64,000 bases of DNA from Streptomyces vietnamensis (GTDB lineage Bacteria > Actinomycetota > Actinomycetes > Streptomycetales > Streptomycetaceae): NCBI RefSeq assembly GCF_000830005.1, contig NZ_CP010407.1, positions 6,522,001 to 6,586,000 of the forward strand, given 5' to 3'. A program made the translations under genes and the position numbers. Below, in pieces: positions 53,876 through 62,757 of the stretch (within the stretch, counting starts at the first letter, position 1; each line of letters opens with the position of its first letter). A model generated the notes under the pieces. The model made no database searches. It was not told where the DNA came from and saw only the letters and a list, made by a program, of their open reading frames with translations.

Positions 53876-54788
53876 CCGCGCGCGCACCCCGCGCGCCGCC
53901 CCCGGGGCCCGGCCGCGCGGCCCCGACCTCGGCGCCTGGTTCCTGGTGCTCCCGGCGCTCCTGCCGATCCTCGTCCTCAGCGTCGGCCCGCTCCTCTACG
54001 GCATCGCGCTCGCCTTCACCGACGCCCAGTCCGGCCGCACCCAGGCCACCCGCTGGGTCGGCACCCTCAACTTCCAGGACCTGCTGCACGACACCCTCTT
54101 CTGGGAGTCGTTCCGCATCGGCGCGGTCTGGGCCGTCGGGGTGACGATCCCCCAGTTCCTGCTCGCCCTCGGCCTCGCCCTCCTGCTCGACCAGAACCTC
54201 CGCTTCCGCTGGCTGGCCAGGGCCCTCGCCATCGTCCCCTGGGCGATGCCCGAGGTCGTCGTGGGCATCATGTGGCGGCTCGTCTACAACCCCGACGCCG
54301 GCATCCTCAACGAGACCCTCCGGAACCTCGGCCTCGGCGAGGGCCACGACTGGCTCTCCGGGCTCGCCACCGCCCTCCCCGCCGTCATCGTCGTCGGCGT
54401 CTGGGCCGGCATGCCGCAGACCACCGTCGCCCTGCTCGCCGGACTCCAGAACACCCCGCGCGAACTCCACGAGGCCGCCGCCCTCGACGGCGCCGGCGCC
54501 TGGCGCCGCTTCCGCGCCGTCACCTGGCCCGCGCTCCGGCCGGTGGCCCTCGCCATCACCGCCCTCAACCTCATCTGGAACTTCAACTCCTTCGCCCTGG
54601 TCTACGTCCTGACCAACGGCGGACCGGGCGGCCGCACCCGGCTCCCCATGCTCTTCGCCTACGAAGAGGCCTTCCGGTACGGGCAGTTCGGCTACGCCGC
54701 CGCAATGGGCTGCGTGATGGTCGCCGTCGTCTCGGTGCTCATCGCCCTCTCCCTCGTACGCCGCCTGAAAGGGGACCAGGACCGGTGA
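53844..54788 (+). CDS. Sugar ABC transporter permease, MalF/UgpA type
   Basis: A 314-residue inner-membrane permease with six membrane helices and the EAA loop EAAALDGAGAWRRFRAVTWPAL near residue 215, which docks the ATPase. A disordered Arg/Pro tail of about 28 residues precedes the first helix. GGAGG lies 8 bases before the ATG. The genes after it overlap by four bases each: permease 2, then the binding protein. No ATPase gene is adjacent. Streptomyces importers of this kind usually share the MsiK ATPase. Confidence 0.93.
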   Translation: MSSVTTAERPGRARTPRAAPGARPRGPDLGAWFLVLPALLPILVLSVGPLLYGIALAFTDAQSGRTQATRWVGTLNFQDLLHDTLFWESFRIGAVWAVGVTIPQFLLALGLALLLDQNLRFRWLARALAIVPWAMPEVVVGIMWRLVYNPDAGILNETLRNLGLGEGHDWLSGLATALPAVIVVGVWAGMPQTTVALLAGLQNTPRELHEAAALDGAGAWRRFRAVTWPALRPVALAITALNLIWNFNSFALVYVLTNGGPGGRTRLPMLFAYEEAFRYGQFGYAAAMGCVMVAVVSVLIALSLVRRLKGDQDR

Positions 54789-55627
54789 GCGCCCTCCGGA
54801 CGAGCGGGCCCGCACGGGCAGGGCAGTACCTGGCCCTCCTCGCGTACCTGGTCTTCCTCGCCTTCCCCTTGCTCTGGCTGGTCTCCACCGCCTTCAAGCC
54901 CGCACCCGAACTGGCCTCGCTCCACCCCACCTGGATCCCGAAGGACCCCACCCTCGACAACTTCCGGCAGGCCTTCGACGAACAGCCCCTGCTCAGGGCC
55001 GCCGCGAACAGCCTGCTCGCAGCCGTCTCCGCCGCCGTGATCGCGGTGGCCGTCGCGACCCCGCTCGCCTATGTGACGGCCCGCCACCGGGGCCGGCTCA
55101 CCACGGCCGCCACCGGCTGGGTGGTGATCAGCCAGGCCTTCCCCTTCGTCCTCGTGATCATCCCGCTCTTCCTCGTCCTCAAGAACCTGCACCTGATCAA
55201 CAGCGTCGCCGGCCTCGTCCTGGTCTACGTGGTGTGGTCGCTGCCCTTCGCCCTCTGGATGCTCATGGGGTACGTCAGGGCCGTCCCGGCCGAGTTGGAG
55301 GAGGCCGCGGCCGTCGACGGCGCCGGCCGGATCCGTACCCTCGTCTCGGTCACCGCCCCGCTGCTCGCCCCCGGCATCGTCGCCACCGCGCTCTTCGCCT
55401 TCGTCACCGCCTGGAACGAGTTCTTCTTCGCGCTCGTCCTGCTCAAGACCCCCGAGAAGCAGACCCTGCCGGTCGTCCTCACCCACTTCCTCGGCGCCGA
55501 GGGCGTCGCCGACCTCGGCCCGCTGGCCGCCGCGGCCTTCCTCGCGACCCTGCCGTCCCTCGTCGTCTTCGGTGTCCTCCAGAGACGGATCACGGGCGGG
55601 ACGCTCGCCGGGGCGGTGAAGTCATGA
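54785..55627 (+). CDS. Sugar ABC transporter permease, MalG/UgpE type
   Basis: A 280-residue partner permease, GTG start overlapping the preceding TGA (GTGA). Six helices and the EAA loop EEAAAVDGAGRIRTLVSVTAPLL (near residue 180) are present. AWNEFFFALVLL is the typical MalG segment. With the first permease it forms the membrane channel for an imported sugar or oligosaccharide. Confidence 0.93.
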   Translation: MSALRTSGPARAGQYLALLAYLVFLAFPLLWLVSTAFKPAPELASLHPTWIPKDPTLDNFRQAFDEQPLLRAAANSLLAAVSAAVIAVAVATPLAYVTARHRGRLTTAATGWVVISQAFPFVLVIIPLFLVLKNLHLINSVAGLVLVYVVWSLPFALWMLMGYVRAVPAELEEAAAVDGAGRIRTLVSVTAPLLAPGIVATALFAFVTAWNEFFFALVLLKTPEKQTLPVVLTHFLGAEGVADLGPLAAAAFLATLPSLVVFGVLQRRITGGTLAGAVKS

Positions 55628-56916
55628 GACGGCTCCTCGCCCTGATCGCCCTTCTCACCCTGCTCCTGACCGGTTGCACCGCGTCCGACGACGGCCCCGA
55701 CGACGGTGTCGTACGGCTCCGCTTCCAGTCCCTCGCCTGGCAGAAGGAGTCCGTCGACGCCAACCGGCAGCTCGTGAAGGAGTGGAACGCCGCCCACCCC
55801 GGCGTCCAGGTCGAGTACGTCCAGGGCAGCTGGGACTCCGTCCACGACCAGCTCCTCACCTCCTTCGAAGGCGGCGAGGCGCCCGACATCATCCACGACG
55901 CCTCCGACGACCTGGCCGACTTCGCCTACGGCGGCCACCTCGCCGACCTCCGCCCGCTGCTGCCCGAACGGCTGCGCGCCGACATCCCCGCCCGCAGCTG
56001 GGAGACGACCACCTTCGGCGAGGGCGTCTACGGCGTGCCGTTCCTCCAGGAGCCCCGCGTCCTCATCGCCAACCGCAGGATCCTGGAATCCTCCGGCGTC
56101 CGCGTCCCCACCCCGGCGAAACCCTGGACCTGGACCGAGTTCCGGCAGATCGCCCAGGACCTCACCCGGACCATGGGGCCCGGCCGGTACGCGGTCGCCT
56201 GGCCCCTCAAGGAACCCGTCTCCGTCAGCCTCAACCTCGGCGTCTCGGCCGGCGGCCGGCTCTTCTACCGGGGCCCGGACGGCCGGGTGACCGTCGACTT
56301 CACCGAGGCCGACGGCATCGTCCCCGGCACCGTCCACGACCAGGTCGCCACCGACCGGACCGCCCCGCGCACCACGCTCGGCAGCGGCGGCTCCGACACC
56401 CTCCCCGGCTTCTTCGCCGGCAAGTACGCCATGGTCCCGCTGGGCTTCGCCTACCGGCAGCAGATCGTCCAGCAGGCGCCCGAGGGCTTCGAGTGGACGG
56501 TGCTGCCCGCGCCCGTCGGCAGCGGGGGAACGGCCCAGGGCGTCTCCCCGCAGACCCTGTCGATCGCCGAGGACAGCCCTCACAAGAAGGAGGCGGCCGA
56601 GTTCCTCGACTTCTTCCTCCGCCCGGCGAACATGGTGCGGCTCGCGCGCGGCGACTGGATGCTGCCCACCGGCACCGCCGCGCTCGCCGACCCCTCCCTG
56701 CACACCGCGCGGGACGGCTGGGCGACCGGGGCGGCGGTGGCCGAACACCTGCGTCCGGCGCCCGCGCAGTCGGTGCGCGGCTACCCGGAGTGGAAGGACA
56801 AGGTGGCGACCCCGGCGTTCCAGGAGTACTACAGCGGCGCCATCGACGGCACGGAGCTGTGCCGGCGCCTGGTCGAGGACGGCAACCGGGTCCTCGCCCG
56901 CTATCAGCGCAGATGA
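55624..56916 (+). CDS. Sugar ABC transporter substrate-binding lipoprotein
   Basis: A 430-residue extracellular binding protein. The lipobox LLTGC places the lipid-anchored Cys near residue 18. The fold is a MalE-type cluster: LVKEWNAAHPGVQVEYVQGSWD, GEAPDIIHDASDDLADFA, YGVPFLQEPRVLIANRRIL and KKEAAEFLDFFLRPANM. The ligand is inferred to be a carbohydrate from family and gene order. It is the last gene of the operon, an unusual position, since the binding protein often comes first. Confidence 0.92.
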   Translation: MRRLLALIALLTLLLTGCTASDDGPDDGVVRLRFQSLAWQKESVDANRQLVKEWNAAHPGVQVEYVQGSWDSVHDQLLTSFEGGEAPDIIHDASDDLADFAYGGHLADLRPLLPERLRADIPARSWETTTFGEGVYGVPFLQEPRVLIANRRILESSGVRVPTPAKPWTWTEFRQIAQDLTRTMGPGRYAVAWPLKEPVSVSLNLGVSAGGRLFYRGPDGRVTVDFTEADGIVPGTVHDQVATDRTAPRTTLGSGGSDTLPGFFAGKYAMVPLGFAYRQQIVQQAPEGFEWTVLPAPVGSGGTAQGVSPQTLSIAEDSPHKKEAAEFLDFFLRPANMVRLARGDWMLPTGTAALADPSLHTARDGWATGAAVAEHLRPAPAQSVRGYPEWKDKVATPAFQEYYSGAIDGTELCRRLVEDGNRVLARYQRR

Positions 56917-56928
56917 CGGATTCGTCAT
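56913..56928 (+). terminator. Weak hairpin after sugar importer operon
   Basis: ATGACG-GATT-CGTCAT begins on the stop codon of the binding protein. The 6-base stem is AT-containing and short, so it is a tentative terminator. Confidence 0.35.
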
Positions 56929-57056
56929 TACGAAACATTCTTGAATAAGTCACAGATGGGTGAAGGGTCTTCTCCGGGATCCCGTCGATCGGCCAGGGTT
57001 CGGACCAGCCACCGTGCCGCCCCCCACGCGGCGCGGTGGCCGCATAGATTGAGCCC

Positions 57057-57611
57057 ATGACGAAGACGTACGCGGCCCTGCTCAGGGGCATCAACGTGAG
57101 CGGGCGCCGCAAGGTCCCCATGGCGGAACTCCGGACCCTCCTCGAAGGACTCGGGCACACGGACGTCCGCACCTACCTCCAGAGCGGGAACGCCGTCTTC
57201 ACCACCGACTCCGGCGCCGGCGAGGACGAGCTCAGGGCCGCGCTCGAAGACGCGATCGAGGAGCGTTTCGGCTTCCGCGTCGACTGCCTCGTCCGCGACG
57301 GCGACTACCTCGCCGCCGTCGCCGACGCCTGCCCCTTCCCGGCCGCCGAACTGGAGGGCAAGCAGCTCCACGCCATCTACTACTCGGAGGCCGCCGACCC
57401 CGAGCGCTTCGCCTCGATCGACCGCGAGACCTTCCTCCCCGAGGACTTCGCCCTCGGCGACCGCGTGCTCTACCTCTACACCCCCGAAGGCCTCGGGAAT
57501 TCCAAGCTCGGCGAAGCGGTCTCCCGCCCGTCCGTCGTGAAGGGCCTGGTCGCCACCGGCCGGAACTGGAACACGGTGGTCAAGCTCGTCGAGATGACGC
57601 AGGGGAACTGA
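57057..57611 (+). CDS. DUF1697 family protein
   Basis: A 184-residue protein matching the DUF1697 plan: [42 protein letters not shown] and [10 protein letters not shown] followed by [12 protein letters not shown]. This is a two-layer alpha/beta fold of unknown function, common in actinomycetes. Nothing around it suggests a role; it ends 74 bases before the nitroreductase-like gene. Confidence 0.92.
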   Translation: MTKTYAALLRGINVSGRRKVPMAELRTLLEGLGHTDVRTYLQSGNAVFTTDSGAGEDELRAALEDAIEERFGFRVDCLVRDGDYLAAVADACPFPAAELEGKQLHAIYYSEAADPERFASIDRETFLPEDFALGDRVLYLYTPEGLGNSKLGEAVSRPSVVKGLVATGRNWNTVVKLVEMTQGN

Positions 57612-57685
57612 CCCCGAAGTGGCCCAGTCGAGAGGGCGGGGAATGGCCCGTGATCACGGGCCAACTCCCGACTAGATTCAACGAC

Positions 57686-58312
57686 ATGACGAGCAACGAG
57701 ACCACGCCCCGCCCCACCGTCGACTTCTACTTCGACCCCGCCTGCCCCTTCGCCTGGATCACCTCCCGCTGGATGCTCGAGGTCGAGGCCCACCGGGACA
57801 TCGACCTCCGCTTCAAGGTCATGAGCCTGTACTTCCACAACGAGGGCAACGAACTGCCCGACTGGTACCGCGAGCTCGTCGACGCCTCCATCGGCCCGGT
57901 CCGGGTGGCGGCGGCCGCCGCCGAACAGCACGGCGAGGAGATCCTGCGCCCGCTCTACACCGCGTACGGCACCCGCATCCACGAGAAGAAGCAGAAGGAC
58001 TTCGACGCGGTCGTCGCGGAGTCCCTCAACGAGCTCGGCCTCCCGCCGGAACTGGCCGCCGCCGCCCACGACCCGGCCTACGACGAGGCCGTCCGCCGCA
58101 GCCACGACGCCGGCAAGGACCCCGAGGCCGAGGGGTACGTCGGCACCCCCACGATCCACGTCGACGGCACCGTCTGGTTCGGCCCGGTCCTGCGGGCGAT
58201 CCCGCGCGGCGAGAAGGCCGCCGAACTCTTCGACAGCTTCCGCGTCCTCGCCTCGCACCCGGACCTCTTCGAACTCAAGCGCACCCGCACGGGCGGCCTC
58301 GACTTCAGCTAG
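57686..58312 (+). CDS. Mycothiol-dependent nitroreductase (Rv2466c-like) protein
   Basis: A 208-residue DsbA/thioredoxin-fold protein. [18 protein letters not shown] matches the active-site start of the Rv2466c family, which uses mycothiol to reduce nitro compounds or disulfides. Only one active-site Cys is present (ACPFAW), as in many actinobacterial members. [17 protein letters not shown] is the cis-Pro region. The helical insert is of family length. The TAG stop lies inside a perfect 13-base hairpin that probably ends the transcript. Confidence 0.85.
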   Translation: MTSNETTPRPTVDFYFDPACPFAWITSRWMLEVEAHRDIDLRFKVMSLYFHNEGNELPDWYRELVDASIGPVRVAAAAAEQHGEEILRPLYTAYGTRIHEKKQKDFDAVVAESLNELGLPPELAAAAHDPAYDEAVRRSHDAGKDPEAEGYVGTPTIHVDGTVWFGPVLRAIPRGEKAAELFDSFRVLASHPDLFELKRTRTGGLDFS

Positions 58313-58347
58313 GGCCTGTCCGGCGGATCAGGGTCGGACAGGCCCTA
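58310..58347 (+). terminator. Perfect 13-base hairpin containing the stop codon
   Basis: TAGGGCCTGTCCG pairs perfectly with CGGACAGGCCCTA across a 12-base loop. The left arm begins with the TAG stop of the preceding gene. The sequence resembles a dispersed streptomycete intergenic element that I recall seeing often, so it may be a mobile or repetitive terminator. This last point is from memory. Confidence 0.75.
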
Positions 58348-58408
58348 GCCGGGCCCCTGTCGCGAAAGTTCAAGACCGGGTGCCGGGACGTTCCGTACCG
58401 TCGACGGC

Positions 58409-58981
58409 ATGAACGAGATCCACACGCACCTCACCGTCTGCGCCGCCGAGGCGAGCCGTGTCGCCCGTGCCGTCACCGCCGAACAGCTCGGCACCCCCTC
58501 GGTCTGCGCCGACTGGACGGTCCGCGAACTCGCCAACCACCTGGTCCTCTACTCCGCCCACGGCCTCGAACACCGCGCCCTGCGCACCGAACTCCCCGAG
58601 GAGACCACCAAGCGGGACTTCACCGCCGAGGACGACTGGGCCGAGGCGTACGCGGCCCAGCTCGACCGGGCCCTGGCCGCCTGGGAGAAGCCGGAGGCCT
58701 GGGAGGGGGAGGTCGACATGGTCGGCAGCGCCATGCCGGCCACCGAGATCGCCGCCATGCTGGCCCTGGAACTCGCCCTGCACGGCTGGGACCTGGCCCG
58801 CTCCACGGGGGAGGAGTACGGCGTGCCCGAGGAGACGGGCGCCTACCTGCTCGGCGTCGTCGAGCGGTACGCCGACATGTACCGCCGGTACGAGGGTTTC
58901 GCCGAGCCCGGCGCGGTGTCCGAGACCTCGGACCCCTTCACCCGCGCCCTCGCCCTGAGCGGCCGCGAGCCCGGGAACTAA
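58409..58981 (+). CDS. TIGR03086-type DinB/maleylpyruvate-isomerase-like protein
   Basis: A 190-residue four-helix protein of the DinB/MDMPI superfamily. It has CADWTVRELANHLVLYSAHGLEH, with His and Glu metal-binding positions, then ALHGWDLARSTG, with a second His. These proteins bind a metal and, in actinomycetes, can use mycothiol. Adjacency to a mycothiol nitroreductase-like gene supports that link. Its stop overlaps the convergent chelatase's stop by four bases. Confidence 0.87.
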   Translation: MNEIHTHLTVCAAEASRVARAVTAEQLGTPSVCADWTVRELANHLVLYSAHGLEHRALRTELPEETTKRDFTAEDDWAEAYAAQLDRALAAWEKPEAWEGEVDMVGSAMPATEIAAMLALELALHGWDLARSTGEEYGVPEETGAYLLGVVERYADMYRRYEGFAEPGAVSETSDPFTRALALSGREPGN

Positions 58982-59721
58982 CCCGCGACCGCCGCGCGCT
59001 CGGGGGCGCGTACGGCCGACTCGTACCGCTCCACGAGCAGCGCGGCCAGCTCCGGCGAGGGGCCCAGGACGTCCGCGAGGACATCGGCCCCGGCCGCGCC
59101 CGTCGCGATGCGGTCCGGGAGGCGGCCCGGGGCGATGACGTACGGGGCGACGGCCACCCGGTGGACGCCCGGGTCCGTGCGCAGGGTGCGGACCGCGTCC
59201 TCCGTGCGGGGGAGGGATGCGGAGGCGAACGCGGGTCGCACGGAGCACCAACCGGTGCGCCGCAGCTCCCGCGCCGTTTCTGCGATCACCGCGATCGCCT
59301 CCGGGTCTGTGGAGCCCGCCGAGGCCAGGACGACCCCGGTCGTGGGCTTGTCGGCGGGCGTGAGGCCCGCTTCGTACAACCGCCGCTCCACCGCCGCGAT
59401 CAGCAGCGGCGAGGGGCCGAGGACCTCCGCCTGGCGGATGCGCAGGGACGGGGGAGCCTGGCGCAGTACGGCGGGGATGTCGGCCTTCGCGTGGAAGGCC
59501 CGGGTGAGGAGGAGCGGCAGGGCCACGACCTCCCGTACCCCGTCCGCCGCGAGCCGGTCGAGCACTCCCGGCACCGACGGCAGGTTGAAGTCCAGGAACG
59601 CCGTCTCCACGCGCAGCCCCGGCCGCAGCGCACCGGCCCGGCGCACCAGCGCCTGGACGGTCGCCGCGTGCCGCGGGTCGCGGCTGCCGTGGGCGATCAC
59701 GAGGAGGACAGGGCGGTTCAT
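58978..59721 (-). CDS. sirB: Sirohydrochlorin chelatase
   Basis: A 247-residue CbiX/SirB-type chelatase with two related halves. The first begins LLVIAHGSRDPRHAATVQALV, carrying the metal-binding His. LLLTRAFHAKADIP contains the second His. It inserts iron or cobalt into sirohydrochlorin, here to make siroheme for sulfite reductase. It is the last gene of the sulfur operon, two bases after the permease's stop. Confidence 0.92.
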   Translation of the reverse strand: MNRPVLLVIAHGSRDPRHAATVQALVRRAGALRPGLRVETAFLDFNLPSVPGVLDRLAADGVREVVALPLLLTRAFHAKADIPAVLRQAPPSLRIRQAEVLGPSPLLIAAVERRLYEAGLTPADKPTTGVVLASAGSTDPEAIAVIAETARELRRTGWCSVRPAFASASLPRTEDAVRTLRTDPGVHRVAVAPYVIAPGRLPDRIATGAAGADVLADVLGPSPELAALLVERYESAVRAPERAAVAG

Positions 59722-59723
59722 GG

Positions 59724-60608
59724 TCAGGCCTTCGTGAGCAGGCCGCGGCGGCGCAGGACCGCGCGCTCCAGCGGGCTGAAGATGAGCAGGTCGATGGCGA
59801 TGCCGACGATCAGGATCAGGATGATCGCCAGGAAGATCCCGGCCATGTCGATGTTGTTGCGGCCGTTCTCCAGGAGCTGGCCGAGGCCGAGGCCCAGGTC
59901 CGGCGAGGAGGCGATGATCTCCGCGGCCATCAGCGAGCGCCAGGAGAACGCCCAGCCCTGCTTGAGGCCGGCCAGGTAGCCGGGGAGCGCGGCCGGCATC
60001 ACGATGTGCCAGGCGCCCTTGAGGCCCGTCGCGCCGAGCGTCTGGCCCGCCCGCAGGAAGAGCGGCGGGACCTGGTCGACGCCGGCGACGAGGCCGTTGG
60101 CGATCGAGGGGACGGCGCCGAGCAGGATCACCGCGTACATCATGCTGTCGTTGAGGCCGAGCCACAGGACGGCCGGGGCGACCCAGGCCACCGAGGGCAG
60201 CGACTGGAGGCCCGCGAGGACCGGGCCGATCGCCGCGCGCACGAACTTCACGCGGGAGACGAGCAGACCCAGCGGGGTGCCGATGGCGAGCGCCAGGAGG
60301 AAGCCGAAGAGGGCCCGGGAGATGCTGGTCCAGAGGACCTGGAGGAGCGTGCCCTCCCGCCACATCGTGGTCAGGCTGTCCCAGACCGCGGACGGGGCGG
60401 GCAGCTTGTAGTCGTCCGTCACCTTCAGGGTGACGAGCAGCTGCCAGACCACCAGGACGAGCACGACGGCGACGACCGGCGGCAGCACCTTCTTGACCAG
60501 CACCTGGCGGACCGGGAGCCGCGAGACGTTCACGGTGTCGAGGGCGTCCAGGCCCGCTTCGAGGCCGGCGAGGTCGTCGGTGTTCGGGCTGATGTCAGTG
60601 CTGGCCAT
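59724..60608 (-). CDS. ssuC: Sulfonate ABC transporter permease (SsuC type)
   Basis: A 294-residue permease of the nitrate/sulfonate/taurine class with about six membrane helices. GVDQVPPLFLRAGQTLGATGLKGAWHIVMPAAL is the loop that contacts the ATPase. It starts at MASTDIS with GGGGAG upstream, overlapping the ATPase gene's end by 14 bases. It is part of the cysN-ssu operon that brings in organosulfur compounds. Confidence 0.92.
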   Translation of the reverse strand: MASTDISPNTDDLAGLEAGLDALDTVNVSRLPVRQVLVKKVLPPVVAVVLVLVVWQLLVTLKVTDDYKLPAPSAVWDSLTTMWREGTLLQVLWTSISRALFGFLLALAIGTPLGLLVSRVKFVRAAIGPVLAGLQSLPSVAWVAPAVLWLGLNDSMMYAVILLGAVPSIANGLVAGVDQVPPLFLRAGQTLGATGLKGAWHIVMPAALPGYLAGLKQGWAFSWRSLMAAEIIASSPDLGLGLGQLLENGRNNIDMAGIFLAIILILIVGIAIDLLIFSPLERAVLRRRGLLTKA

Positions 60609-61389
60609 GGCGGCGGATCTCCCCACGCAGGTGCTCGGTGATCTCGAGGGACAGCTCCGCGACGGCGGAGTCCTCGATGCGGCGCGGCTGCGGGATGTCG
60701 ATGCTCCACTCGTGCGCGATCCGGCCGGGCCGGGACGAGAGGAGGACGACGCGCTCGGCCAGCCGCACGGCCTCGCGCACGTTGTGGGTGACGAAGAGCA
60801 CCGACAGTTTCGTCTCCCGCCAGATCCGGGTCAGCTCGTCGTGCAGCACGTCCCGGGTGATGGCGTCGAGCGCGGCGAACGGCTCGTCCATCAGGAGCAG
60901 GTCGCTGTCCTGGGCGAGCGCGCGGGCCAGCGCGACCCGCTGCCGCATGCCGCCGGACAGCTCGTGGACCCGCTTGTCGTACGAGCCGCCGAGCCGGACG
61001 AGGTCGAGCAGCCGCTCGGCCTCCTCGCGCCGCTCGGCCTTGGGCACCCCGCGCAGCCGCAGGGCGAGTTCGATGTTCTTGCCCGCGGTGAGCCACGGGA
61101 AGAGGGCGTGCTCCTGGAACATCAGGGCCGGCCGGCCGCCGGGGGTCTCGATGGACCCCGCGGACGGCCGGTCGAGCCCGGCAACCAGGTTGAGCAGCGT
61201 GGACTTGCCGCAGCCCGAAGCGCCCAGGAGGGTGACGAACTCGCCGGGGGCGACATCGAGCGAGATGTCGTCGAGGACGAGCTGCCCGCCGGCGGGTCCG
61301 CCGAAGGACTTGGAGACGTGCTCGATGCGGGCGGCATGGGTCACCGCCGCACGGTCCTCGGCCTTGGCGAGCGTCGTGGTCGTGGCCAT
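60595..61389 (-). CDS. ssuB: Sulfonate ABC transporter ATPase (SsuB type)
   Basis: A 264-residue ATPase with Walker A GASGCGKST, the signature LSGGMRQR and Walker B LLLMDEPFAALDA. The gene order (binding protein, ATPase, permease) and the class-specific GGRPALMFQEHALFPWLTAGKNIELAL fit the taurine/sulfonate group. I choose the ATG with AGGAGG 8 bases upstream over the GTG three codons earlier. It works at the cytoplasmic face of the membrane. Confidence 0.93.
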   Translation of the reverse strand: MATTTTLAKAEDRAAVTHAARIEHVSKSFGGPAGGQLVLDDISLDVAPGEFVTLLGASGCGKSTLLNLVAGLDRPSAGSIETPGGRPALMFQEHALFPWLTAGKNIELALRLRGVPKAERREEAERLLDLVRLGGSYDKRVHELSGGMRQRVALARALAQDSDLLLMDEPFAALDAITRDVLHDELTRIWRETKLSVLFVTHNVREAVRLAERVVLLSSRPGRIAHEWSIDIPQPRRIEDSAVAELSLEITEHLRGEIRRHGQH

Positions 61390-61422
61390 GGTCGTCACCT
61401 CCTGGGTTTCAGCTGCGGGCTG

Positions 61423-62541
61423 TTACTTCGCGCCGAGACCGGCGTCGGAGACCTCGGGCTGACCCGCGGCCTTCAGGACCTTGTTGAGCGGCTTCAGGTC
61501 GTAGATCCCGGAGAGCTCGGGCTGCTTCAGGAGACCGGCCTTCACCGCGTGGTCGGCCTGGGTCTGCAGGGTGGACGCCAGCGGGTCGTTGGTGAACTGG
61601 ATGGACGGCCACGCGGCGTCGATCACCTTCGCGCCCAGCGCCTTGCCCGAGAGGGCCTTCAGCTTGGCGTTGGCCGAGGCCTTCGCCTTGTCCTGGTTGG
61701 CGTTGATCCACTCGTTGGTCTTCACCGAGCCGCGCAGGAACGCCTCGACGACGTCCGGGTGCGCGGTCAGGAACTTCTGCGACACGATGATGTTCGTGAT
61801 GACGAACTTCTTGTCCGGCCACAGGTCGGACTCGTTGAGCAGCACCTTCGCGCCCTCGCTGACCAGCTTCGACGCGGTCGGCTCGGGCACCCAGGCGCCG
61901 TCGATGGCACCGGAGGAGTAGGCGTTCGGGGTGACCTTGTTGTCCGTGCGGACCACGGAGACGTCGCCCTTGCCGCTCTGGGCGTCGACCTTCCAGCCCT
62001 TCTCGGAGATCCAGTTGAGGAAGGCCACGTCCTGGGTGTTGCCGAGCTGCGGGGTGGCGATCTTCTTGCCCTTGAGGTCGTCCAGGGTCTTGATCTTCGC
62101 CGGGTTCACCACGAGCTTCACGCCACCGGAGGCGGCGCCGCCGACGATGCGGAGGTTGGTGCCCTTGGTCTTGACGTAGCCGTTGATGGACGGCGAGGGG
62201 CCGATGAAGCCGATGTCGATCGAGCCGGCGTTCAGCGCCTCGATCTCGGACGGGCCCGCGTTGAAGGTGGTGGGGACCAGCTTGGTGCCGCCCAGCTCCT
62301 TCTGGAGGATGCCCTCCTGGTCACCGACGAGCGCGGTGGCGTGCGTGAGGTTGGGGAAGTACCCGAGCCGTACGGTGTCGGCGGAGAGCTTCTTGCCCTC
62401 GGCGGCCACCTTCTTCGTGGCGTCGTCGTCGTTCTTGGCCTCGGAGCCGTAGCCGCAGGAGGCGAGCGCGCCGATCAGCAGCGGCAGGGCGGCGGCGGCG
62501 GCCAGGCCGCGGCGCAGGGTGGTACGGGTGGTGGCAGGCAC
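61423..62541 (-). CDS. ssuA: Sulfonate ABC transporter substrate-binding lipoprotein (SsuA type)
   Basis: A 372-residue exported binding protein starting at GTG. The lipobox ALASC puts the lipid-anchored Cys near residue 29. LGYFPNLTHATALVGDQEG, NAGPSEIEALNAGSIDIGFIGPSPSINGY and IATPQLGNTQDVAFLNWIS are typical of the NMT1/SsuA class that binds aliphatic sulfonates or related anions. It lies upstream of the ATPase in an operon with cysN. Confidence 0.91.
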   Translation of the reverse strand: MPATTRTTLRRGLAAAAALPLLIGALASCGYGSEAKNDDDATKKVAAEGKKLSADTVRLGYFPNLTHATALVGDQEGILQKELGGTKLVPTTFNAGPSEIEALNAGSIDIGFIGPSPSINGYVKTKGTNLRIVGGAASGGVKLVVNPAKIKTLDDLKGKKIATPQLGNTQDVAFLNWISEKGWKVDAQSGKGDVSVVRTDNKVTPNAYSSGAIDGAWVPEPTASKLVSEGAKVLLNESDLWPDKKFVITNIIVSQKFLTAHPDVVEAFLRGSVKTNEWINANQDKAKASANAKLKALSGKALGAKVIDAAWPSIQFTNDPLASTLQTQADHAVKAGLLKQPELSGIYDLKPLNKVLKAAGQPEVSDAGLGAK

Positions 62542-62568
62542 GGGTGGTGTTCCCCTCGGTTCGACTTC

Positions 62569-62667
62569 TCAGCGAAGTCTGCGTCTATGTCTTTCGGGGT
62601 GGAGCGGGTGGAGCGGGTGGAGCCGTGTCGCACCGCTCATGCGGCGCACAGAGGTCAGCACGCACAT
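62569..62667 (-). CDS. Candidate leader peptide before ssuA
   Basis: A 32-codon frame from ATG, with GGGAGG nine bases upstream and a stop 27 bases before ssuA's GTG. The peptide begins MCVLTSVRRMSG and contains LHPLHPLHP, encoded by three 9-bp repeats. A Cys codon at position 2 in a sulfur operon would allow cysteine-sensing attenuation. It is not obviously a known leader family, and expression is unverified. Confidence 0.4.
   Translation of the reverse strand: MCVLTSVRRMSGATRLHPLHPLHPERHRRRLR
62598..62624. repeat. Three 9-bp tandem repeats
   Basis: GGTGGAGCG occurs three times in succession with the last copy ending GCC. It encodes Leu-His-Pro three times in the candidate leader frame on the minus strand. 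It may also change the spacing or folding of the ssuA leader. Confidence 0.8.
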
Positions 62668-62756
62668 CGCGCGACACCTCCCATGCCCGCACCGAGGGCG
62701 CCGGAGCCGACCCGGCCGCCCTCCTTCGCGAAGGTGGCGTAGACGTCCCGTCTCAT
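62655..62756 (-). CDS. Second candidate leader peptide after cysN
   Basis: A 33-residue frame starting one base after cysN's stop. It has no clear independent ribosome site and would rely on coupling to cysN. Its end reads R-C-A-C then stop, with two Cys codons. A perfect 12-base palindrome, CCTTCGCGAAGG (62723-62734), lies inside it. It overlaps the other candidate by 13 bases in a different frame. Either, both or neither may be real. Confidence 0.3.
   Translation of the reverse strand: MRRDVYATFAKEGGRVGSGALGAGMGGVARCAC
62723..62734. promoter_or_regulatory. 12-bp palindrome between cysN and ssuA
   Basis: CCTTCGCGAAGG is a perfect dyad about 180 bases upstream of ssuA. It could be a regulator site for the sulfonate genes, which need not be read through from cysN. 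Confidence 0.35.
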
Positions 62757-62757
62757 C

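Noticed and set aside
53844..56916. Maltose-specific importer (malEFG)
   Set aside because: Family membership is clear but no ligand-specific motif, glycosidase neighbour or MalR-type regulator is present.
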